Of a stretch of 6,680 nucleotides of DNA, positions 1-6,680 are shown piece after piece (within the stretch, counting starts at the first letter, position 1; each line of letters begins with the position of its first letter). The stretch comes from Parachlamydiaceae bacterium (GTDB taxonomy: Bacteria > Chlamydiota > Chlamydiia > Chlamydiales > Parachlamydiaceae): the NCBI GenBank assembly GCA_003164155.1, contig PLSG01000169.1:1-6680 (forward strand), written 5' to 3'. Both the position numbers and the translations under genes were made by a program. Under the pieces are notes generated by a model. That model ran no database searches. It was not told where the DNA came from and saw only the letters and a list, made by a program, of their open reading frames with translations.

Positions 1-195
1 GGGCAGGAAATCGGAAATTCGGGCACGGGCTCGGGCTCGGGCACGTTCACGAATATGGATAAGATAAGATTCGTGATGATCGGAAGCTGAAATGAGAAAG
101 GCTTAGACTCGATGGCAATTCTCCAGTACGACGAACCTTCCCTTACAGCTCATTTTCGTGAACGTGCCCGAGCCCGAATTTCCGATTTTCTGCCC
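1..195. repeat. Long foldback (inverted-repeat) element with hexamer-expanded left arm
   Basis: The left arm (1-53) is the reverse complement of the right arm (155-195). Over 41 aligned positions only one differs (G7 against T189, which would still be a G-U pair in RNA). The left arm also has 12 extra bases, exactly two GGGCWC hexamers. The arms enclose a 101-nt interior (54-154) with no convincing ORF. A weaker inner stem is visible between 60-74 and 131-145 (12 of 15 positions match), so the whole unit could fold into one long hairpin. The left arm starts at base 1, so the element may extend beyond the window. It could be a MITE-like or REP-like dispersed element, a structured RNA, or a large hairpin ending an upstream transcript; there is no T tract after the right arm, which argues against a standard terminator. 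The inverted repeat is certain; its nature is not. Confidence 0.9.
21..44. repeat. Tandem GGGCWC hexamer run (four units)
   Basis: Four consecutive 6-bp units read GGGCAC, GGGCTC, GGGCTC, GGGCAC, followed by GTTCACGAA. The matching right arm (164-175, read on the - strand) has only two units, GGGCTC and GGGCAC, before the same GTTCACGAA. The difference is a clean two-unit gain or loss, as expected from replication slippage in a short tandem repeat. The tract is much richer in G+C than the sequence that follows it. Confidence 0.85.
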
Positions 196-379
196 TGATC
201 CGCCAGTTCCTCAGGGGGGATGTGAATAGTTACAAAAAATTGTGCTAATTTCTTGTGACTGAACAGGTCCAAAAAAAGCAGCGCAGAATATCGCCCTTAT
301 GCTATTTTCAAACAGCTGCCTCAACTGATACAAAGACGCTATTCAAAAAGTCATAAAGTCGAGCAAAGGTGAGTATTCA
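196..379 (+). other. Non-coding leader between foldback element and the large gene
   Basis: No gene is supported here. The segment opens with a small imperfect GC hairpin (198-204 against 215-221, one mismatch) and then becomes A/T-rich. An in-frame TGA at 326-328 closes the reading frame upstream of the large gene, so its start cannot lie further left. The promoter of the large gene is presumably in this stretch, but no -35/-10 pair with proper spacing stands out: TTGTGA at 253-258 and TATGCT at 298-303 each match four of six consensus bases but are about 39 bases apart. Confidence 0.5.
367..373 (+). promoter_or_regulatory. Ribosome binding site of the large gene
   Basis: AGGTGAG lies six bases before the ATG at 380, a good Shine-Dalgarno match at normal spacing. 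Together with the in-frame TGA at 326-328 and no other ATG, GTG or TTG in frame after it, this fixes the start at 380. Confidence 0.8.
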
Positions 380-3300
380 ATGATTGCAGACACGTCGTTA
401 TTTAACAGCTACGCAAGGCAGTTCATCGGCGCTTCGCCTTTGCAGTCCATTCCATTCGAAGAAACAAAACTCAAAGAGGAGAGAGCTTTCTTCACCGCAC
501 AGATTTCAAGTGAATCGGAAGAAAAAGATCGGCTGGAGCGGATAAAACAAACGAGCTTTGTGCTATCGACAGAGCCCCCTGTGGCTGTCATGCTGATTGA
601 TCTGTGTACAGCCCTTTACATTAGACTATACGCGGCAGGTATTATTAAGGAAAAACCTTGGCTTTTGGGTGGTGCGGCCTGCCATGTGCTCTCTGGGCTT
701 AATTTTATCGACATCGATATAGTCTTCGACATTTTCAACCCCGATTATATATTGATCGAAAAGAGCTTGATTGAAACGCTTCAGGAGCTATGGATAACAA
801 AGAAAGCTCCACCTCCCACGGCTGATGAAATTACAAAGCAATATATCAGCAAAAGGGCTATTTTTCACGGCTATAAGGGATCTATCTTGGGCTTATTCGG
901 TGTCCTCGACATTAAATTCAGCTATCGGGATAAATCGCTGCTAAATGAACGGATAAACGTTTCTACCTCTGACGGATTTCAAATCTCTTTATTTAGCGAC
1001 AAGGTGAGATGTGCCCACGATGTGCATTTCTATATGCATAAGAAAGGGTTTGAAAGCGCTTTATATGCACTCAAGTGCCGCATTTTTTCGGTAGAAAAAC
1101 CAGAAGAAGTCAAAGGGCTGATCTTTCGCCTTTTACATAAAGTGACCCAAGGCTTTGAATTAGACAACCCACAGACTAGGCATATAGCCCTGGCAAAGCT
1201 CAAAACCGATTATACCCCCGACCAGCTGCGCAATCTTACGCGTAATCACTTGCGCAACCACTACCCAGAAGATGTGAAAGGCAAGCACATCTTCTTCTTA
1301 AATTTCCTAGATGCCGTAATGCATTTTGAAAGCGAAATAGATCGCAGGGCTTACTGTCAATTGATTGCCGATATGTGGCTAGAAGTTTCCAAGACACCCA
1401 ATCAGCTGATTGAGCTGATCAAAAAACAGCCGCAGTTAACCTCGCCTATTTTAGATTTTCTACGCGGCAGCTTGCTTTATGCATGGGGCAGCAAAATTTC
1501 CCCCGCGTCACTGCAAGCTTACGCCTTTCCCTTTATGGAAAAGGCCGATAAGCCCCGGCAGCACTTGGCTTTCATGCAGGAATTGCGCACCCACTACATT
1601 GTCATGCCCCATAACCCGATTGATTTGATGATGGCCTTTTGCAGTAGCTGGGATGTACTGGAAAAGGAATGTGGATCAAAATTTCCAAGCCTTTTCAATG
1701 GCCTCTCCACAGACTTAAGCTTAGATCTTCCGCATTTACGCGTGCAAAAAAAAAGAGATGCGGCGGCAACCTTCGTTCATCTATTTGAAGTTCCCCCCCT
1801 CTCCTCCACTCTATACATGCAGTATGCCGATAAGCTGATCCCCTGCGCGGTTGAAATTCCCGCTTCGGAGCATATAAAAACCCTCATGCCTATATTACAG
1901 GGCATTAAAGACAACATAACCACCTTGACGTCTAACAGAGAATCTCCTTTCAAAAATGCGATGAGCCGCTGCCTCACCCGTTTGATCCGGCAAATAGTCG
2001 CGCATCCCCAAGAGAAGCTACTCAAAGAGTGCTATGAGATGCTTTTAAGGGCAAAAGCATGTCAGCTTTTCACGCCTGAAAAAGCACTTTCACTGCACTG
2101 CGCCCTGCTGCAAGCGCATTCTAAGCTATTTTGTCCGCCGGCTCAAAATGAGGTTTTGGCAAAGGGCAATATAAAAGCCTCTTCGGATTGGGAAATATCG
2201 CTGCTAGATAATACATTGAAGGAATGCATCGCCTATGGAAACCCCACCAGCGAGCAACTTACTTTTCTGCTCATGCGATATGCGCAACTGAGCTCCTCAA
2301 AAAGTCCCCAGCATTTGAGATTAGCACATCGCTATTTTGAAAAATTATTACATCAAAAAATGTCATTTCGCAATGCCGCTATCGACAAACATTTCCGTGA
2401 AATCACCTTTCAAATGCTGCATGGATCGCTAGCTTGTAAAAGCTTTGACCTGGATGTGCTGACCCAGGCTTTACTTTTTGTGCTATATCACACTGATCAA
2501 ATCCTATTCATGTCCCTTTGGACACCGGCAGAGAAGCTCAGCTTGGAAATTTTGGAAGGCCTCGACCGGATGATAGGAACTTTTCCACAGCCTTCTTTTG
2601 AAATAATGGCCTGCAGCACTTGGCGTCTAATCAACCAAAATGCTCCAGATACAGCGACAGTGGCAAAAGCGCTATTTTCAAGCTTTACGGCCTTAAGCCA
2701 AGCAGAAAAAAATTCAAAGCATCTCCCCTCGTTTGCAGCTTTCGGGCGCAGCCTCGTAGACCTACTGTCGAGCAAACGGCTGAGGCTGCGCACTTTGATA
2801 ACCGAAAAAACCTATGCCTCTGCTCTAGAAATTGGCTTTCAGCTGTTAAGCGGCAAGGACGAACAGGCCGATAAAAAAACTAAGGCGGACTGTTTTAAAA
2901 CGGGTAAAAAGCTTTTGACTATATTATCCCAAGATGAATTTGCGGCTCGCCACACATTAAGAGTAGACCTGCAGATCTGCCAAAGGATCATAAATCTAGT
3001 TTCTAAAAAAGCTATCGCGCCAAAAAATGCGCACGCTTATCACTCTCAGATCCAAGTCCTCTGCTCTCTTCCAGGCATTGTAGATAAAATACAAAAAACT
3101 GGACTCTTAATCTTGAAGGAGCTTCCCAACCTCTCTTTGCTATGCGATAAAGCCATCATTCTTTCACACCTCAAGCTTATTTTAAAAACGCTGCAACCCG
3201 CAGTGTTAAAAGACGCTGTACTGCAATCCCCTTCCATAGAGACAGAGGATGAAAAATCTGGCAAAGAAGAAAAGGCATCGGGTCACACTTCTCTAAAAAT

Positions 3301-6142
3301 ACCATCTAAGATCAATCCCAGAGCCTCAATTGTAGATTTTTCCGTTTTTGAAATGCGATTTAAAACAGGCTCGCTATACGATCAATCTTCTGATTTTTCA
3401 GAGACAGCCCAAGCCTCACAATTGATATGTGCCTTAATGCATGACTATAAGCCCAAAACTACTCTCAAAAAGGTAGAAAAACTGTCCCTTTTTATAGAGA
3501 AGACCTTGACAGACCGCCAGTCAGAACTAGCTGCGATTCCCAGCACTCTCGAAAATACTCTCAGGATGGCAGCTTTAGCACTCTGCAGCACGGCAACTCC
3601 CAAAACAATATTTCTGGCCGAAAGCATCCATAAGCATCTATCCATATATGGGATAAGCACTGAATCTGTTGATTTTAGCTTACCCTTGCGCCTAATCGAA
3701 CAATTGCTGGGGTTGAAGAATGCCATCCCTTATGCTGCTCTAATGGACAGACTGATCCCCCTAACAGGACAACTTATAAAAAATGCATTCCTAAAAAAAG
3801 AAGCTCACAAAGTCATTTTACAAGCCATCGGAGAAATGCTTAAGACCAACGCCTTGGCCTATTATGAAATAGCCTCACGCTACATCAAAATCCTGCACTC
3901 GAAATCTAAAGCCTCCCTTGAAGATGCCCTGTATCTAGCCCAGCTTTCAAAATCGTTTATCTCTCAATGCCTGCTATTTCCAGAGGCAGACTACTTCCCG
4001 CTAGCTTTAAATCTTTTTTTGGAAATAGCGCAAAACGCGGATGAATTCCCGGATTTGGAAGCAGAACTTTTACACATGTGCACCATGCTGATCAAGGCCG
4101 TTCCGGGAAACTATAAAAACGCCCATACAGCTCATCCAGAGATAGATCAGATAATGGCTTTTGCCGCAAATAAAAATCTTTTGGCCGTGCGGAATGCAGA
4201 AGCAGAAATGGCCCTACTCACCGCCTGGACAAAAGTCGAGCCAAGCTTGTTGGTGCGCTGGCTGCAGATGCTGTTCAAAAGTGCATTGCCGGCAGGGCCC
4301 ATTCAAGAGCCCCTACCACAAGTCCACCTGCAAGCTCTGTGGAAGGCCTTCTTTAGCCATCTATCCAAGCTGTGTGCGGATTCCTCTACGCCATCACGCA
4401 TAGCCTGTGCCTGCCTGGCTCTTTTTGAGGAACATGAAAAACTGGCCCACGCCCTTTTTCCCGCTTCAACGGATCCTGATAAACCTTCGTTTTTAGCCGA
4501 TTGTCTGATAAGCATTTATGCTAAAACCACAAAACCTGAACATCTGGAAAAAGCATGCTCCTCTCTCTTGTCAAATAAAGCCCCGTCTTCAGCAGCCGCA
4601 AAGCACATTTTAGAAGGCTTTCATTTTCTACCAAAAGAGCTCTTTGCCAAGCCCCAGTGGGGCATTTTACAAGAAAGCATCGCACATATCTTTAAAACGT
4701 GTTTGGAGCTGCCTAAACCAGGCGACACGCTTTCGCAGGCAATTTTTACGGAAACGTCACTTGCCCTCATCGACTTGTTAAATGAATTGTCTAAAAATCT
4801 CGTCCTTTCCATTGCTCTGACGACTTTAGAAATTTATGAAAGATTGCTGCTTGTCATGAAAAAAGCTGGTCAAGATCTGCCTGAAGGTAAAGTGTTGGAA
4901 TTTTTTTTAAATCTAAGTCAGTCAGAACTGATCCATTATGAGAAAGACATCCTTCCTAGAATTGAAAAGCTTGCTCTAACTTATTTGACCGAACCGACTC
5001 AATCCGCATATTATGACGGAATCGAACGCATGTTGGAAATGCAATTTAAAGACTGCGTGACATTCATTAATACATCTGAAAAGATTGACAAAGATAAAAG
5101 TGGCATACTTTTTTCCAAGATCCAGGCCTTTGCCCCCTATTATGCGAAATGGCAACCAGCTAATGGGCAAAAATTACTTTACGCCATCTTTAAAAAACTT
5201 CAGTTTCTTGAATTCGAAGGATGGGATGTCATTATGAGCAATTTAATAATTAATGCTCGGCGTTCAGGACTTTATGCATCTCACTTACCTTCAAATGTGA
5301 AGTTGGGAAAAAAAGAAAAAGAAAATCTGCTTTCCAGCTGCCGCATGCAGAAAGAAATCACAAACGGCATCCTGCCAGAATTGTGTTCCTCGACTTTAAA
5401 AGTCAGTCACGAGCTTACAAATCATCCCTATGCCCACTTATGCTGGCTGATCGAATACACCAACTTTGACAATCAAGAGGAGGTGGACATCTTTACTCCA
5501 AATTTCGTGTCAGTAGGACAAAACGCCATACTCAAGGCCATGCTCACTCAGAACTCATTCTTATTTAACATATTTTCTAGCTCTTTAAATCAGATTGCCA
5601 CAGCCATGCTTCCATCCAAACACTATATTCGCTTTATAGCCGGAATGCAGCACCTTATCAACATCACACTGTATTATGCCGATATCTTTGAAAAAGTGCT
5701 AACTTTTGCCTCGGCAAAGTGCAGTAAAACTGTCGATGAAAAAGAGCAATGGAAAGTAATTGCAAGTATAGCTGCTCATAAATCCACACCCAAACGCATC
5801 GCAAAGGATTTATTTTTGATAAACCTTTCGCATGATCAACGCCTTGTCCTCATTAAATCAGCCCTCACCCTTATACCAGATTTACAAAGTATGCATCGCA
5901 ATCTCTTCTTGGCTCCCCTCTCCAGCCCCATTCTCAGTGAAACCAACGCTATTTTACTGGAAGTACTGAAGAAATTTATCATCCAATTGAAGCCTAAAAT
6001 CTCACCTGATAAGCATGCTTTATTTCTGGAAAAATCAAACTTTTTGTGCGAACAATCCATCTTTTGTTATAGCCAAAAACTCAGTACGGATCAACAAAAC
6101 GCATTCCAAAAACGCATTAACTCTATTTTATCACTTGTTTAA
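380..6142 (+). CDS. Giant predicted nucleotidyltransferase-fold protein with long alpha-helical C-terminal region
   Basis: The 1920-residue protein is intact, with a clear ribosome binding site and TAA stop. Around residues 90-275 it shows the nucleotidyltransferase-fold signature: Gly97-Gly98, twelve residues, then Asp111-Ile-Asp113, and a candidate third carboxylate at Asp177 in VLDIKF. The GG-to-DID spacing equals that of poly(A) polymerase/CCA-adding enzymes (GGxVRDxLLGxxxxDID), but the usual Arg-Asp is Cys101-His102. Residues ~247-272 (FRLLHK, then GFELDNPQT) recall the segment after the catalytic domain in those enzymes. Residues ~290-1920 look almost entirely helical, with degenerate TPR/HEAT-like stretches (e.g. 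646-657, 1077-1086, 1182-1194) and a charged, proline/serine-containing linker at ~953-983. No signal peptide or membrane segment is evident, so it is cytosolic or exported by a leaderless route. At about four times the length of a CCA-adding enzyme, it is not a housekeeping copy. Substrate and role are unknown; a secreted effector or RNA/protein-modifying enzyme is speculation. The gene is certain, the fold call moderate. Confidence 0.9.
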   Translation: MIADTSLFNSYARQFIGASPLQSIPFEETKLKEERAFFTAQISSESEEKDRLERIKQTSFVLSTEPPVAVMLIDLCTALYIRLYAAGIIKEKPWLLGGAACHVLSGLNFIDIDIVFDIFNPDYILIEKSLIETLQELWITKKAPPPTADEITKQYISKRAIFHGYKGSILGLFGVLDIKFSYRDKSLLNERINVSTSDGFQISLFSDKVRCAHDVHFYMHKKGFESALYALKCRIFSVEKPEEVKGLIFRLLHKVTQGFELDNPQTRHIALAKLKTDYTPDQLRNLTRNHLRNHYPEDVKGKHIFFLNFLDAVMHFESEIDRRAYCQLIADMWLEVSKTPNQLIELIKKQPQLTSPILDFLRGSLLYAWGSKISPASLQAYAFPFMEKADKPRQHLAFMQELRTHYIVMPHNPIDLMMAFCSSWDVLEKECGSKFPSLFNGLSTDLSLDLPHLRVQKKRDAAATFVHLFEVPPLSSTLYMQYADKLIPCAVEIPASEHIKTLMPILQGIKDNITTLTSNRESPFKNAMSRCLTRLIRQIVAHPQEKLLKECYEMLLRAKACQLFTPEKALSLHCALLQAHSKLFCPPAQNEVLAKGNIKASSDWEISLLDNTLKECIAYGNPTSEQLTFLLMRYAQLSSSKSPQHLRLAHRYFEKLLHQKMSFRNAAIDKHFREITFQMLHGSLACKSFDLDVLTQALLFVLYHTDQILFMSLWTPAEKLSLEILEGLDRMIGTFPQPSFEIMACSTWRLINQNAPDTATVAKALFSSFTALSQAEKNSKHLPSFAAFGRSLVDLLSSKRLRLRTLITEKTYASALEIGFQLLSGKDEQADKKTKADCFKTGKKLLTILSQDEFAARHTLRVDLQICQRIINLVSKKAIAPKNAHAYHSQIQVLCSLPGIVDKIQKTGLLILKELPNLSLLCDKAIILSHLKLILKTLQPAVLKDAVLQSPSIETEDEKSGKEEKASGHTSLKIPSKINPRASIVDFSVFEMRFKTGSLYDQSSDFSETAQASQLICALMHDYKPKTTLKKVEKLSLFIEKTLTDRQSELAAIPSTLENTLRMAALALCSTATPKTIFLAESIHKHLSIYGISTESVDFSLPLRLIEQLLGLKNAIPYAALMDRLIPLTGQLIKNAFLKKEAHKVILQAIGEMLKTNALAYYEIASRYIKILHSKSKASLEDALYLAQLSKSFISQCLLFPEADYFPLALNLFLEIAQNADEFPDLEAELLHMCTMLIKAVPGNYKNAHTAHPEIDQIMAFAANKNLLAVRNAEAEMALLTAWTKVEPSLLVRWLQMLFKSALPAGPIQEPLPQVHLQALWKAFFSHLSKLCADSSTPSRIACACLALFEEHEKLAHALFPASTDPDKPSFLADCLISIYAKTTKPEHLEKACSSLLSNKAPSSAAAKHILEGFHFLPKELFAKPQWGILQESIAHIFKTCLELPKPGDTLSQAIFTETSLALIDLLNELSKNLVLSIALTTLEIYERLLLVMKKAGQDLPEGKVLEFFLNLSQSELIHYEKDILPRIEKLALTYLTEPTQSAYYDGIERMLEMQFKDCVTFINTSEKIDKDKSGILFSKIQAFAPYYAKWQPANGQKLLYAIFKKLQFLEFEGWDVIMSNLIINARRSGLYASHLPSNVKLGKKEKENLLSSCRMQKEITNGILPELCSSTLKVSHELTNHPYAHLCWLIEYTNFDNQEEVDIFTPNFVSVGQNAILKAMLTQNSFLFNIFSSSLNQIATAMLPSKHYIRFIAGMQHLINITLYYADIFEKVLTFASAKCSKTVDEKEQWKVIASIAAHKSTPKRIAKDLFLINLSHDQRLVLIKSALTLIPDLQSMHRNLFLAPLSSPILSETNAILLEVLKKFIIQLKPKISPDKHALFLEKSNFLCEQSIFCYSQKLSTDQQNAFQKRINSILSLV

Positions 6143-6173
6143 ACTCAAATTCAAGCACCAGGAAATTCATAAT

Positions 6174-6193
6174 GGCTGTGATAGACACACGCC
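6174..6193. terminator. Weak hairpin in the convergent gap (possible terminator)
   Basis: GGCTGTG (6174-6180) can pair with CACACGCC (6186-6193) across a five-base loop, with one bulged C. It sits between the stop codons of the two convergent genes, where a bidirectional terminator would be expected. It has no proper T tract on either side, so intrinsic termination is doubtful. Confidence 0.25.
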
Positions 6194-6229
6194 TATGCCT
6201 ATTTAAGGTTTTCATTAAATATCCTACAC

Positions 6230-6680
6230 TCATTCACACAGAAAATTTAATGAAAATTGTACGGTATAGTGAGGCACGAAGCCACCCTTTTTAGTGGCAT
6301 TCTCATAGGCCATGCATTCAAATTGAAGGGAAGTATCGATTTTTTGTTTGCCCACGGGAGCAAAAGTATACCCTAGACCTAGATTAAGAGGGATTTGTTG
6401 GACGTGGTGCCTCCAGTCAATCGTCCATTCGGCATTGGAGATAACATAGGCATTCTTAAAAAAATGATAGATAATAAATGGTTGGAAGAGGAGATAATTT
6501 TGCTCCGCTTGGCGCGAGTTTCCAGCAAATGAAAGGGGATTTTGTGCCAAAAAACCTATTTGCCATCCCGAAAATTTGAGAATGCTTAATCCTAAGGCTG
6601 GGCCGAGCTGCCATTTTCCTTGGCCAGCATCCTCAGTTTTTGCAGTAGGAAAGACAGCCATAGGACCAATCCCCCACCTT
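6230..6680 (-). CDS. Outer-membrane beta-barrel protein, 'neuromedin U'-labelled family, 3' part
   Basis: The frame is open from the right window edge to a TGA at 6230-6232, about 149 codons. An ATG at 6659-6661 is probably an internal Met: the codons before it read RWGIGP and continue directly into MAVFPTAKTEDAGQGKWQLGP, the conserved W-G-x-G-P...PTA...GxGKWxxGP block I recall for bacterial proteins commonly labelled 'neuromedin U'. Further family-like features are SFAG, then QNYLLFQPFIIYHF, a Trp-containing strand (TIDWR), a PLNLGLGYTF strand and a final amphipathic strand VQFSLNFL close to the C-terminus. Alternating hydrophobic residues and Gly/aromatic-rich turns fit antiparallel strands of an outer-membrane barrel. 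The N-terminal part, including the signal peptide, lies beyond the window. The label is a historical misnomer with no link to the animal peptide; the transported substrate, if any, is unknown. It converges on the large gene with an 87-base gap, so the two are separate transcription units. Confidence 0.8.
   Translation of the reverse strand, partial: RWGIGPMAVFPTAKTEDAGQGKWQLGPALGLSILKFSGWQIGFLAQNPLSFAGNSRQAEQNYLLFQPFIIYHFFKNAYVISNAEWTIDWRHHVQQIPLNLGLGYTFAPVGKQKIDTSLQFECMAYENATKKGGFVPHYTVQFSLNFLCE

Noticed and set aside
198..221. Small GC hairpin after the foldback element as an intrinsic terminator
   Set aside because: The stem has a central mismatch and is followed by A-rich, not T-rich, sequence.
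253..303. TTGTGA (253-258) and TATGCT (298-303) as a promoter
   Set aside because: The spacing is about 39 bases, far from the usual 16-18, and each box matches only four of six consensus positions.
299..328. Nine-codon upstream ORF (ATG at 299, TGA at 326) before the large gene
   Set aside because: It has no ribosome binding site and its length is expected by chance; there is no sign of a leader-peptide attenuator.
2497..2793. Antisense ORFs inside the large gene (this and several similar ones)
   Set aside because: Their translations are rich in Ser, Arg and Cys as expected for the complement of a Leu/Lys/Ala-rich coding sequence; none shows a family motif.
4901..4908. T8 tract (and T7 at 4014-4020, C7 at 1793-1799) as further slippage sites
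   Set aside because: They are shorter than the A9 tract and encode normal Phe/Leu or Pro codons; nothing else suggests frameshifting there.
6015..6206. Short + strand ORF overlapping the end of the large gene
   Set aside because: It mostly overlaps the intact large gene in another frame, has no recognisable family features and no ribosome binding site of note.

Overview
This window is dominated by one very long gene on the + strand (380-6142, 1920 codons). Left of it lies a GC-rich foldback element at the window edge (1-195). Right of it, convergent to it, is the 3' part of an outer-membrane beta-barrel gene on the - strand (6230-6680). No RNA gene, insertion sequence or CRISPR array was seen.

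Organism: the base composition is moderate, the genes use ordinary bacterial code and Shine-Dalgarno signals, and the large protein has no hallmark of a well-studied bacterial family beyond its N-terminus. The combination of a giant, mostly helical orphan protein and a 'neuromedin U'-labelled barrel protein suggests an environmental chlamydia (Waddlia/Parachlamydia-like) or another intracellular Gram-negative. This is an inference from overall style, not a proven assignment. The barrel protein does make a Gram-negative (outer-membrane) cell likely.

Layout: 1-195 is an inverted repeat with 41-nt matching arms around a 101-nt interior; the left arm carries two extra GGGCWC hexamers. 196-379 is a leader with no gene, ending in a good ribosome binding site. 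380-6142 encodes a protein whose first ~290 residues carry the signature of the nucleotidyltransferase fold (Gly-Gly, then Asp-Ile-Asp exactly as spaced in poly(A) polymerase/CCA-adding enzymes, then a third Asp). The remaining ~1600 residues look like all-helical solenoid, split near residues 953-983 by a charged linker. 6143-6229 is a short convergent intergenic gap with only a weak hairpin. 6230-6680 is the partial barrel gene, whose reading frame runs off the right edge.

The two genes point at each other and are not an operon, so the sequence gives no reason to link their functions. The item most worth follow-up is the nucleotidyltransferase-like head on a giant helical scaffold, followed by the foldback element.
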